Both the position numbers and the translations under genes were made by a program. From Cryptomeria japonica (taxonomy: Eukaryota; Streptophyta; Pinopsida; Cupressales; Cupressaceae), in assembly GCF_030272615.1 (NCBI RefSeq), contig NC_081412.1, forward strand, positions 40,480,791-40,544,790: DNA of 64,000 nt, given 5' to 3'. The stretch's first letter is position 1. Each line of letters opens with the position of its first letter. The notes beneath the pieces were generated by a model that was not told the origin of the DNA, searched no databases, and saw only the letters and a list, made by a program, of their open reading frames with translations. This document shows positions 1 to 9,390 of the stretch, piece by piece.

Positions 1-606
1 ATCATAAGCATCACATAAGAACATCTCATCACATAGGTATACATGCATATAGCTACCGCAAAGATGCATCATCTCATATATATATAAATTGTCATGATAC
101 AATGATGTCAAAATCATATGGCTACAATCACCCATAGGTGTCTACATCATTATACAAAATGGTACAAAACTGATACAGAGGAACTCACTAATCACTCCTG
201 CCAACACTATTGGTAGTGCTAATCCTATCCATGTCATGGTATCCCATGCCACGTGTCCCACCCTCATCTCCAGTCTTGGATCCTAGAACACTCGTCTAAG
301 GGCATCCTTGTCTCCGTCTCGATCGTACAGAATCATCTCCCCATCAATCGGTTTCCGCATAATCCTATATACATCCTCCAGGGTGACTGTCATCTCACCC
401 ATCGGCAGATGAAACGTGCACGTCTCAGAGTGCCATCTCTCAACCAGCACAGTCAGCAAACCCATGTTTTCCCGAAACTCAGGCACATATAGTACATGTC
501 TCAAGCCCATCTCCTCGATGGCAGCTCGGTCCTCGAACGATAACTCCGGTTGCAATCTCTGTGTCGACGAGAATCTCTCCCCTGACTCTAGCATCGGCAA
601 ATACTC
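1..606 (-). pseudogene. Plant mobile domain (PMD) gene of Tat1, exon 2 (partial, broken)
   Basis: The frame from 606 down to 286 encodes a PMD (the aminotransferase-like plant mobile domain of MAIN/MAIL1 and transposon proteins), with the diagnostic block FHLPMGEMTVTLEDVYRI followed by a KPIDG turn. An amber codon at 283-285 ends the open frame, but the same frame continues with PMD-like hydrophobic sequence (WIGLALPIVLAGVISEFLC) to about 100, where stops accumulate. The exon start at 606 is set by a minus-strand acceptor (pyrimidines then TAG at 609-607), in phase 0 with exon 1. The homologous gene in element T (exon 2 from 35868) aligns over the first 100 residues. PMD proteins are linked to silencing and are repeatedly captured by transposons; the role inside retroelements is unknown. 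Confidence 0.75.
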
Positions 607-1152
607 CTACAGTCAAGCAACTCAATCATGTCAGTTATAGTGGCATTCATTGTTTATCACAAAATGCTACTCGCTATCTAAATGCATATGGCTATCTACC
701 CTAGTGACACTCACTGTTCATCACAAAGTGTTGCTGATTATCCTAGTGGTACTCCCTGTTCATCACAAAGTACTACGTGTGTGACACTCCCTGTTCATCA
801 CAAAGTGTTACTCACATTTGCACTCCCTATTCATCACAAAGTGCTGCTCATATTTTAGTACTCCCTGTTCATCACAAAGTACTTTATCTTGGTACTCACT
901 GTTCATCACAAAGTGCCTTGATCTATCCTAGTCTTCCTAGAGGACCTGCTTGAGTGTATCCTCTCAGCAGCTTATCCAATCGACAGCGTATGTTCATCAC
1001 AGAACTGTCGATTTGACCTAGAAGATGCAAATTCATACTTTTCAAATGCAAACGCGCTTTCCTGACATAAACGTGCATTTATTATATTACCTAGCATGCA
1101 TTAATGACAACAATAAATGCATCAAAGTACGAGGAGGTTTTGTGATACTTAC
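607..1152 (-). other. Intron 1 of the Tat1 PMD gene, with tandem repeats
   Basis: Predicted from a GTAAGT donor (minus, 1152-1147) and a CTGTAG acceptor (minus, 612-607). Removal joins two phase-0 frames. The intron holds seven or eight irregular copies of a TGTTCATCACAAAGT-type unit between about 640 and 925, with a further relic near 985. No coding signal is seen in it. Confidence 0.65.
640..925. repeat. Irregular minisatellite, about 33-40 bp period
   Basis: The core CTGTTCATCACAAAGT recurs near 715, 748, 789, 828 (with A for G), 866 and 898, with a weaker copy near 652. Spacers vary in length and content (for example TGCTGCTC, ACTACGTG). The array lies wholly inside the predicted first intron of the PMD gene. 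Confidence 0.85.
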
Positions 1153-1218
1153 CGGCTCTCTTGCCTCTGCTGGCCTCTGAAATCGGCGAACACGGTCGAA
1201 TCTGTGAATGAAAGCCAT
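1153..1218 (-). CDS. PMD gene of Tat1, exon 1
   Basis: A 22-codon exon: ATG at 1218-1216, then a basic, aromatic peptide (MAFIHRFDRVRRFQRP...) ending exactly at a consensus donor (CCG|GTAAGT). The length is a multiple of three and joins exon 2 in phase 0, giving an open frame from 1218 to 286 after splicing. A TATA-like element lies about 90 nt upstream. The N-terminal peptide itself matches nothing I recognise; its support is the splice signal, the ATG and the frame. Confidence 0.6.
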
Positions 1219-1307
1219 CGCTGCTGACTGCTCCTACTCTATTTTCGCTCTGCACTCTGCTCTTGTGAATGTGTAGATGACAATGAGGATGTATTTTCCC
1301 CGGTGGT

Positions 1308-1317
1308 CTATCTTATA
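1308..1317 (-). promoter_or_regulatory. TATA-like element of the antisense PMD gene
   Basis: On the minus strand the sequence reads TATAAGATAG, 90 nt upstream of the exon 1 ATG, in a stretch that does not code. It suggests that the antisense gene carries its own promoter inside the retroelement rather than using the LTR. Confidence 0.4.
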
Positions 1318-1550
1318 GACTACCCCTAGCCCTCGCTTTCGTTTCTCGAGTCAGTCTTCTTTATCCCGTGACTTTGTCACCTTATCCGGTCAGTCCATTC
1401 TAGCCTTTCTTTCTTATCGAGAGATTGTCTGCAATCTTTTCAGACATTTTCATCCAATCTCTCGAGGGGGCATATCATTCCCATTCTGGGGCAACTCTGT
1501 ATCAGTTCATCTTATCTTCTTTGAAACAACGCGACAAGCCGCATTGTCTC

Positions 1551-1564
1551 AAAGAGGGGCAAAA
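1551..1564 (+). promoter_or_regulatory. Polypurine tract of Tat1
   Basis: AAAGAGGGGCAAAA directly abuts the TG of the LTR at 1565, the expected plus-strand primer position for a 3' LTR. It fixes the LTR orientation as plus, so the PMD gene is antisense to the element. An inverted repeat (1519-1529 with 1544-1554) lies just upstream and overlaps its first bases. Confidence 0.7.
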
Positions 1565-2341
1565 TGTAGACACCTAAAATTGTCCAGTCTAATTAAATAA
1601 ATATTTTATTTATTTAATTATCTAAGCCTAATTCTTCTATTAATTAAATAAATCTTTATTTATTTAATTAATTCATTTATCCTCTTCTAGCCTTATTTCT
1701 CATTTAAATAAATACATTTATTTATTTAAATTATCCTTTTCCTAAATTAAATAAATATTTTTATTTATTTAATTATCCTACTTCTTCTATTTATTAAATA
1801 AATCTTTATTTATTTAATTAATTCATTAGCTTTTTCTACCCATGACACATGTCATTCATCTCTTAATTCATACACTACCTACCCTCTAATCCTAGCTGAC
1901 CTCTCTTTTTACACCTCTCAATCTTAACCCTCTATTTCATATTGTGTCTTCTATTTAAGAAGATGCTTTCTTCATTATCAAACCCTAATGATCCTAATCA
2001 TTTTATGCATTCTAATCACTCATGCTAATGATCTTTCATGCAACTTGCTACACTATGATCCTACTTGCAACCACATTCCGTTCTTTGTTGAGCTCTTGTG
2101 CATACAAAAATTTGAGAGCAAATATATCAAGCAAGACCAATGGAGATAGGAAGAATGGAGATCAAAACCCTATTGGACATGTGATGGTATAATCTTTGTG
2201 ATTTTGTTTTATTTTGCATTGTCTTAGGTAATCTTCATATGTTATGGTGGATCTTTGTTGATTGTTAGGCTAGGGTTTAGTGGTTGAATTCATTTAGCCT
2301 TTCAATATTGTTATTATTGTTATCCATTTTCACCATACACA
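1565..2341 (+). repeat. 3' LTR of Tat1 (777 bp)
   Basis: Begins TGTAGACACC and ends ATACACA. The first 260 bp are a run of AT-rich palindromes built on AATTAAATAAAT/ATTTATTTAATT, five or so units between about 1590 and 1830. A promoter-like TATTTAAG lies near 1952. The start and the AT-palindrome region resemble solo LTR S (27493-29245, opposite orientation) and the start resembles the T LTRs (TGTAGTG/TGTACCA), so all three probably belong to related Tat families. Confidence 0.7.
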
Positions 2342-2397
2342 CTTTTAGATGTCCATGAGTTTCATCTCATGGAATATCTTTTTCTACCTTGGTTGTT

Positions 2398-3221
2398 TGA
2401 TGTAGGAGCATTCCCGGTCGATGAGCAATCTTGCATCAACCAAAAATATTTCCTTTTCGCTTTGTTCTTGTTTAGTTCTTTATGTAGTTTTCTGTGGTCT
2501 TACTAGTTGGTACCGATAGTTGCATGTTTTTTGTGGGAGATATTATTTTTGGTTTCTACGCTAGTTCGTGTAATTAATTCCAGATTTTCAGTCCATTTGG
2601 GTTCTTTTCTGGTCAGTTATCGCTTCCAGTTGACTGTTTCTGGGTTTTTCGGGACAATTCTTTTTCTTCACGGTTGGTTTTCCTTTATTACTGATGAGAT
2701 TCTTGGCATGTGGATCTATTTGGGGTCTTGTCCGATTTTCTTTGTTGTGTGGCCGACCTTCCTACTGAACCGCACCTCTTGGTAGTTATTTTTTGAAAGA
2801 TTTCTTTAATTTTTAGGGACAACCTAGTTACACATTTCATTTTCTTGCATTGGTAAATGTAATCTTATGAGGCCGACCCAGATATGTTTCGGTATGCATA
2901 AATATGATATCATGTAATCATTTGTAGGGGTGAAGGAACTAGAATTTAGATTGAGGATTGTGACTCGCATTTTTTGATCCACTAGATTCTTAGAGTCCCT
3001 GTTGGATTGTATCTGGCTGATAGCCTGCATGTAACTGGTTAACTTCAGGATGTTCTTTGATGATTATAAGATGATAACTAGATGGTTGCCGGAAGTTCTA
3101 AAGCAATAATATGATCTATTTATACAATCTTGTTATGCTTTCTTGCTGCTTTCATTGTGTTTCTATTGCTGCATAAGTCAGTTGATTCTCTTCGAGGGTT
3201 TTATTGATTATGGCTGCATCA
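2398..3221 (+). repeat. LTR of G copy 1 (about 824 bp)
   Basis: Matches 5150-5971, 7445-8018 plus 13003-13208, and 62172-62996. I set the start at TGATGTAGGAGCAT because it is the first TG after the coding end, and the end at GCATCA two bases before the primer site; both are inferred because no flanking duplication is visible. The sequence 2342-2397 is the coding end of a G copy cut by Tat1. Confidence 0.6.
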
Positions 3222-3223
3222 AG

Positions 3224-3235
3224 TGGTATCAGAGC
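3224..3235 (+). promoter_or_regulatory. Primer binding site, initiator tRNA-Met type
   Basis: TGGTATCAGAGC, complementary to the 3' end of plant initiator tRNA-Met, two bases after the LTR end. Equivalent sites follow G copy 2 (5974-5985) and G copy 4 (62999-63010), each with one or two changes. Confidence 0.8.
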
Positions 3236-3411
3236 TGGTTATGGACTGGTCAGTGGAAGAATTGTTTGCAAATATTGAGGCATTCCTTTGGGTGGACAGA
3301 TCGTCGATTGGAGGCAGGCTACGTGTGTGTTCAATAAATCACTGAGGGGAGGTAATTGAAGCCGATACTTAGATTATCAAGTTGTGGTAGTTCACCAAAG
3401 TAAAAGAGGAG

Positions 3412-5110
3412 ATGCCACCTAGAAGGAAAAACCCTCGAAGTGTAGAGAAAATGATGGAAGACTTCAAGAATAAGTGAGGAATGAAATCCGAAATGCTTTG
3501 ATTGGCTTGCGGAGAAACCTTGAATTTGAGGATGAATATGAAGAATCTAGTGAAGATCTTGAAGAAGCTGAAGGACCGGAAGATGAAAGAGAGGAAAGAT
3601 TCCTAAGACCAGTGGTGCGAGTAAAGTTCATAAAGTTGAAGTTTCCAACTTTTTTGGAACACTGAACCCGGAGGATCTAATCAATTGGATTAGAGAGTTG
3701 GAGGATTACTTTGAGTTTGTGGCTGCCAAGGACCCATAGAGAGTTTGGTTAGCATAGACTAAGTTGAAAGGGCATGTTGCCTTATGGTGGAAAGAATTGT
3801 AAAAAGACATAGTGGAGAATGGTGATTTGAAGATCACCTGGTGGAGACAAATGGTTGCAAGATTGAAGGCCAATTTCATACCAAGAGACTACGAGTTTGA
3901 GTTGTTCAAGAATTTTCAGAATGTGAAATAGAGAAACATGACTCTGAAGGAGTATACTGAGTAATTATACAAGGTGGTGATTAGACAAGGACATAAAGAG
4001 ATGGACAAAGAAAAGTTGGCGAGGTACATAAATGGACTTGCTTTTAACATTCAAGATGAGATGAGTATGTTGAGGGTTTCCACATCTAAATAAGCTTACT
4101 AGTCTGCTTTGAAGGCTGGGGAGAAGATAAGATGAAGACAAGCGAATAAAGGGAAGGAGAAATTCAAAGGACAGATGAGTGATGATATGAAGAAACTAGT
4201 TGAGGAGGATGAATCGAAACCTAAGTGGAGTTAATAATCGGATCAAGGATAATCCCTTATGTTCAGAAGAAAGGATACCGGATCTACTCAAAGGAAGAGT
4301 CTTTTTTGGACTATGTGTAAATCAGGTGGTAAGTGTTGCAAGGTTATTGTAGATAGTCAAAGTACTGATAATTTGGTATCCAAGGAGATGGTTGTGAAGC
4401 TTGGATTGAAGAGGCTTGAGCATCCTTGTCCTTATGAGGTAAGTTGGTTGCAAGATGATCAAAAGATAGAAGTAAAGAAGTAGTGTTTGGTGAATTTAAA
4501 TATTGGACCTTTCAAGGATGAGGTTTTGTGTGATGTTGTATCTATGAGTGCTTGTCATGTCTTGTTGGGAAAACCTTGGCAATTTGATAGAGGAGCTATT
4601 TATGACTATAGAAGAAACCTAGTCACTATTGAGAAGGATGGACAAAAGTTCACATTGATTTCTTTGAAGGAGAAAGAGAAGGAGGTAAAGAATCTGAGTC
4701 CTAAGTAAAGTTGCAGTACTGAGAAACTGGTAACATAGGTTATACCAAAAGGTTTGAAGAAAGATCTGATAGAACCAGTTGCAAAGGTTATACTTTAGGG
4801 TGACATGAGTTTGTTGAAGGAGCTAACAGATGATCCTAATGGACAGATGGAACTAGATAACATAGATTTTATGGTGACAAACTAGATGAAGTCTTGTGGC
4901 AAAAACAAATCAGAGTTGTAGAAGAAAGAGAGCAGTAAATAGAGACATTGAGCAGATCTGAAGAAAGGGAAGAGAAACAAAGAGAGTCAGGAGTTAGAGA
5001 GGTCAGTTGAGGCACCCGAGGAGCTAAAGAAGAGGTTGGAAAATAAAGAAGATGTTTGGATCATAAATGAGCATGGGGTCTTTATCCCAAATCCTTTTAG
5101 ATGTCCATGA
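3412..5110 (+). pseudogene. gag-protease of G copy 1 (broken)
   Basis: The start ATG gives MPPRRKNP. The next segment is acidic (EDEYEESSEDLEEAEG), followed by a Ty3 retrotransposon Gag core recognisable by the W/L pattern around 3700-4080 (LKGHVALWW, WWRQMVARLKANFIP, ARYINGL). A retropepsin-like region follows (IVDSQSTDNLVSKEMV at about 4351, LLGKPWQFDR at about 4562); the usual D-S-G is D-S-Q here. After it come a Lys/Glu-rich linker and a conserved tail NEHGVFIPNPFRCP. Breaks include a frameshift near 3473 and stops at positions such as 3737 and 3758, many of them TAG. No pol domains follow. It is dead as written. Confidence 0.75.
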
Positions 5111-5149
5111 GTTTCCTCTCATGGAATATCTTTTTCTACCTAGCTTGTT

Positions 5150-5971
5150 TGATGTAGGAGCATCCCTGGTCGAAGAGGAATCTTGCATCAACCAAAAATA
5201 TTTCCTTTTAGTTTTGTTCTTGTTTAGTCCTTTATGTAGTTTTATGCGTTCTTACCGGTTGGTACCGATAGTTGCTTGCTCCATGGAAGATCTTATTTTT
5301 AGTTTCTAGGATGGTTTGTGTAATTAATTCTAGATTTTTGGTCCATTTGGATTCTTTTTTGGTCAGTTATCGCTTTCGGTTGACTGTTTCTGGGTTTTTT
5401 GGGACAGTTCTTTTGCTTCTCGATTGGTTTTCCTTAATTACTGATGAAATTCTTGGCGTGTGGATCTATTTGGGGTCTTTTCCGATGTTCTTTAACGTGT
5501 GGCTGACCTTCTTGCTGAACTACACCTCTTGGTTGTTATTTTCTAAAAGATTTCTTTAATTCTTAGGGACGACCTTGTTACATGTTTCATTTTCTTGCAT
5601 TGGTAAATGTAATCTTATGAGGCTGACCCAGATATGTTCTGGTATGTATAAATATGATATCATGTAATCATTTGTAGGGGCATAGGAAGTAGAATTGAGA
5701 TTGAGGATTGCGACTTGCATTTTGTGATCCACTTGATTCTTAGAGTCCTTGTTGGATTGTATCTGGCTAATAGCCTGCATGTAATTGGTTAACTATCGGA
5801 TGTTCTTTGATGATTATATGATGATAACTGGATGATTGCCAAAAGTTCTAAAGTAAAAATATGATCTATTTATGCAATCTTGTTATGCTTTCTTGTTGCT
5901 TTCGTTGTGTTTCTCTTGCTACACAAGTCGGTTGATTCTCTTTGAGGGTTTTATCGGTTATGGCTGCATCA
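5150..5971 (+). repeat. LTR of G copy 2 (about 822 bp)
   Basis: Direct repeat of 2398-3221 with scattered substitutions. It lies between the coding end of copy 1 (stop at 5108-5110) and the primer site of copy 2 at 5974-5985, so it acts as the 3' LTR of one unit and the 5' LTR of the next. Confidence 0.65.
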
Positions 5972-6171
5972 AGTGGTATCAGAGTTGGTTATGGACTAGA
6001 TGGTGGAAGAATTGTTTGCAAATATTGAGGCATTCATTTTGGTGGATAGATCGTTGATTGGAGGTAGGCTACGCATGTGTTCAATAAATCACTGACGGGA
6101 GGCAATTGAAACTGGTACTCAAATAATCAAGTTGTGGCAGTTCACCAGAGTGGAAGAGGAGATGCCACCTA

Positions 6172-7405
6172 GAAGCAAAAACCCCTGGAGGGTAGAGTAG
6201 AAGATGGAAGACTTCAAGAATGAAGTGAGGAAATAAATCTGAAATGCTTTGGCTGGTTTGCGAAGAAACCTTGAATCTGAGGATGAATATGAAGAATCAT
6301 GTGAAGAGCTTGAAGAAGCTGAAGGACCAGAAGATGAAAGAGAGGAAAGATTCCTAAAACCAGTTGTGCAAGCAAGTAAAGTTCATAAAGTTGAAGTTTC
6401 CAAATTTTTTGGAACATTAAACCCGAAGGATCTAATCGATTGGATCAGAGAGTTGGAGGATTACATTGAGTTTGAGGATGCCAAGGACCCATAGAGAGTA
6501 TGGTTGGCATAGACTAAGTTGAAAGGGCATGTTGCCTTATGGTGGAAAGAATCCCTTATGTTCAGAAGAAAGGATATCAGATCTACTTAGAGGAAGAGTC
6601 TTTTCTGGACTATGTGTAAATCGGGTGGTAAGTGTGTCAAGGTTATTGTAGATATTGGAAGTACTGATAATTTGGTATCTAAGGAGATGGTTGTGAAGCT
6701 TGGATTGAAGAGGGTTGAATATCCTTGTCCTTATGAGGTAAGTTGGTTGCAAGATGATCAAAATATAGAAGTAAAGGAGCAATGATGAATTTTAATATTG
6801 GGTCTTTCAAGCATGAGATTTTGTGTGATGTTGTATCTATGAGTGTTTGTCATGTCTTGTTGGCAAAACCGTGGAAGTTTGATAGAGGAGATATTTATTA
6901 ATGAAGAAGAAACCTACTCACTATTAAGAAGGATGAGAAAAATTTGACATTTATTTCTTTGAAGGATAAAGAGAAGGAGGTGAAGAATCTAAGTCCTGAG
7001 AAATGTTAAAATATTGAAAAATTGGTAGCAGACTTTATACCAGAATATTTGAAGAAAGATCTAATAGAACTAGTTGTAGAGGTTATACCAGAGGGTGACA
7101 TGAGTTTGTAGAAGGATCTAATATATGAGCCTGATAGAGGGATGTAACTGGATAACAAAGAGCTTATGGTGACAAATTGGATGAAGTTTTTTGGTAGAAA
7201 CAAATTAGAGTTGCAGAAGAAAGAGAGCAGTAAACAGAGACATTGTGCAGATCTAAAGGAAAGGAAGAGAAACAAAGAGAGTCAGGAGTTAGAGAAGCCG
7301 GTTGTGACACCAAAGGAGCTAAAGCAAAGGTTGGTAGATAAAGAAGATGCTTGGACTATAAATGAGCATGGGGTCTTTATCTTGAATCCTTTTAGATGTT
7401 CATGA
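6172..7405 (+). pseudogene. gag-protease of G copy 2, internally deleted
   Basis: Same order as copy 1: MPPRSKNPW start, acidic segment, Gag core up to ALWWKE, then a jump at about 6550 directly into the protease segment (RTRKDIRST..., IVDIGSTDNLVSKEMV with D-I-G for D-S-G). About 455 bp present in copy 1 (roughly 3796-4250) are missing, joined at a short AAT microhomology. The tail HCADLKERKRNKESQELE through NEHGVFILNPFRCS is retained. TAG codons occur where copy 4 or the family have Q or W. Confidence 0.7.
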
Positions 7406-7444
7406 GTTGCCTCTCATGGAACATCTTTTCCTACCTGGTTTGTT

Positions 7445-8023
7445 TGATGAAGGAGCATCCCCGGTCGATGAGAAATCTTGCATCAACCAAAAATATTTCC
7501 TTTTAGTTTTGTTATTGTTTAGTTCTTTATGCAGTTTTTTGTGTTCTTACCAGTTGGTACCAGTAGTTGCTTTCTTTTCATGGCAGATCTTATTTTGAGT
7601 TTCTAGGATGGTTCATGTGTTTAATTCCATATTTTTCATTCCAATGGGGTTCTTTTCTGGTCATTTATCACTTTCGATTGGTTTTCCTTCATTGCCAACA
7701 TGATTCTTGGCATGTGGATCTATTTGGGGTCTTGTCCGATGTTCTTTGGCATGTGGCCGACCATCTTGCTAGACTGCACGTTTGGTTTCTTTTTTACAGA
7801 AAGATTTCTTTGATTCTTAGGGCTGACCTAGTTACACATTTCATTTTCTTGCATTGGTAAATGTAATCTTATGAGGGTGACCTGGATATGTTTTGGTGGG
7901 TATAAATTTGATATTTTGTATTCATTTGTAGAGGCGAAGGAAGTAGAATTGAGATTGAGGATTGAGATTTTCATTTTCTGATCCGGTTGTTTCTTAGAGT
8001 CTCGGTTGGATTGTATTTGGTTG
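7445..8023 (+). repeat. LTR of G copy 3, left part (split by Copia D)
   Basis: Homologous to the other G LTRs. Interrupted after 8023 by Copia D; the right part resumes at 13003. Bases 8019-8023 (GGTTG) are the left target-site duplication of D. Confidence 0.7.
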
Positions 8024-8454
8024 TGTTGAAATGTGGTGACTGATCAACAAAGTACTGTACACTCAACACGTATCCTCGTCGAGGTCCGGGGCCGAGCCGG
8101 GCCCTGGGCAGGGGTTCGGGGGTGACAGCCCCCGAGAAATTTTTTTTGCCATTTTTTGTTGATGAAAACCGACATTGCAATAAAACCCTAAAAAAGGCCG
8201 ACTTTGTTTGTTGCCCTAAAAACGCATGTTATAAGCGGCTGGGATGCTTAAGGCATTGTAAGGTTGATGTACTATTTTTGCTAGATAATAAGAAAGATTG
8301 GACGACTGTGTATGGTGGACGTAACCCATTCTGGGTGAACCACGTTAAATATCTATGTTATTTGTGTCCTGTTTTTATTTCTTTATCTTTTGTATTTAAA
8401 TCTGCATATAATTGTTAGTTCATATTTGCTTCGGATCTGCTTGAAACCCTAACA
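8024..8454 (+). repeat. 5' LTR of Copia D (431 bp)
   Basis: TGTTGAAATG...CCCTAACA. Contains a GC-rich hairpin (stem 8117-8122 with 8129-8134, CGGGGG/CCCCCG), a poly-T stretch and a TATTTAAA near 8394 as a possible TATA element. Confidence 0.95.
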
Positions 8455-8456
8455 AT

Positions 8457-8468
8457 TGGTATTAGAGC
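8457..8468 (+). promoter_or_regulatory. Primer binding site of Copia D
   Basis: TGGTATTAGAGC, initiator tRNA-Met type with one change from the usual TGGTATCAGAGC, two bases downstream of the 5' LTR. Confidence 0.85.
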
Positions 8469-8505
8469 GAGGTTTTCTATAAATTGGCAGGACTTTCAGA
8501 TTTGA

Positions 8506-9390
8506 GTGGGAGCAATGGAGGATTCCAAATTCAAGGTCGAAAAGTTTAACAGCCAGAATTATCAGTTATGGAAAATGCAGATGGAGGATTACCTATATCA
8601 AAAGGATTTGTGGCGGCCATTGGAAGGAAAGGCAAAGAAACCGACCACAATATTAGATGAAGAGTGGGACATTTTAGATAGAAAGGCACTAGGATCCATT
8701 CGATTGTTCCTTGCGTCATCTGTAGCATTCAATATAACAGAAGCAAAAACGACTGTAGATTTGATGGCAACATTGGCTAAGCTGTATGAGAAACCCTCGG
8801 CTTCGAATAAGGTATTTCTTATGAAGCATTTGTTTAATTTGAAAATGAGTGAGGGAGGATTTGTAGCAGAGCACTTAAATGAATTTAATACAATTACCAG
8901 TCAATTGTCTTCGGTAAAAATTACCTTTGCAGAAGAGATTAGGGCTCTCTTGATTTTATGTTCTTTGCCAGAAAGCTGGAATAGCTTGGTTATGGTTGTA
9001 AGTAACTCTGTCTCTGGTAAAAATACTTTGGTATTTGATGATATTGTTGGTGTTATCCTAAGCGAGGAAATGCGAAGGAAAAGCACATGTGAGACTCCAA
9101 CATCATCGGGTAGTGTTTTGAATGTGGAGAACAGAGGAAGATCAAAGGAAAGAGGAAAAGGCCCTGGGAATGAGGAGTCACGAGGGAAGTCAAAGAAAGG
9201 ACGCTCTCAATCTAGAGTAAAGAAAGATTGCTGGTACTGCGGAAAGCCTGGTCATCTAAAGAAAGACTGTTGGTCTCAGAAAAACAAAGAAGGAGACAAA
9301 AATGAAAATGACAGTAAGGAAGCTAATATTGCAAGTAATACTTTACAAGATGCTTTAATCTTATGTTTGGATAATGTTAATGATTCCTAG
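8506..9390 (+). CDS. Copia D gag (ends at an amber codon)
   Basis: 294 residues from ATG 8506. The N-terminal part (KFNSQNYQLWKMQMEDYL) is the Copia Gag fold entry typical of the Tork lineage; residues around 60-180 carry the polyprotein Gag core. A Lys/Arg/Ser-rich linker precedes one CCHC knuckle, CWYCGKPGHLKKDC, at about residues 243-256, which binds RNA in the particle. The frame ends at TAG 9388-9390, directly before the protease motif VIDSGASFHAT; the same frame then continues as pol. In the family this codon is typically Trp, so I read the stop as decay (TGG to TAG) and not as a programmed gag stop. Confidence 0.9.
   Translation: MGAMEDSKFKVEKFNSQNYQLWKMQMEDYLYQKDLWRPLEGKAKKPTTILDEEWDILDRKALGSIRLFLASSVAFNITEAKTTVDLMATLAKLYEKPSASNKVFLMKHLFNLKMSEGGFVAEHLNEFNTITSQLSSVKITFAEEIRALLILCSLPESWNSLVMVVSNSVSGKNTLVFDDIVGVILSEEMRRKSTCETPTSSGSVLNVENRGRSKERGKGPGNEESRGKSKKGRSQSRVKKDCWYCGKPGHLKKDCWSQKNKEGDKNENDSKEANIASNTLQDALILCLDNVNDS

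Larger units (their letters stand above)
1..2341 (+). mobile_element. Tat1: 3' end of a Ty3 (Tat-type) LTR element with antisense PMD gene
   Basis: The 5' part lies outside the window. What remains is a stretch with a minus-strand plant-mobile-domain gene (about 1-1218), a polypurine tract at 1551-1564 and an LTR that opens TGTAGACACC and closes in ACACA at 2341. An extra ORF between pol and the 3' LTR, often antisense, is known in Tat-lineage Ty3 elements, and element T in this same window has exactly this layout with its pol preserved, so I infer the Tat lineage. The element seems to have landed inside a G copy: the G sequence resumes at 2342 in mid-unit. If so, 2342-2346 (CTTTT) would be one target-site duplication, its partner lying upstream of the window. 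Confidence 0.65.

Noticed and set aside
2342-2360. 2342 as the left boundary of the G LTR
   Set aside because: Other G copies show that the homologous sequence extends further left as coding sequence; the break at 2342 is where the Tat1 LTR was inserted.
7407-7860. Hydrophobic ORFs in the G LTRs (also 2507-2785, 5067-5559, 62074-62692)
   Set aside because: They recur because the LTR recurs; they lie in T-rich LTR sequence and their ends shift from copy to copy.
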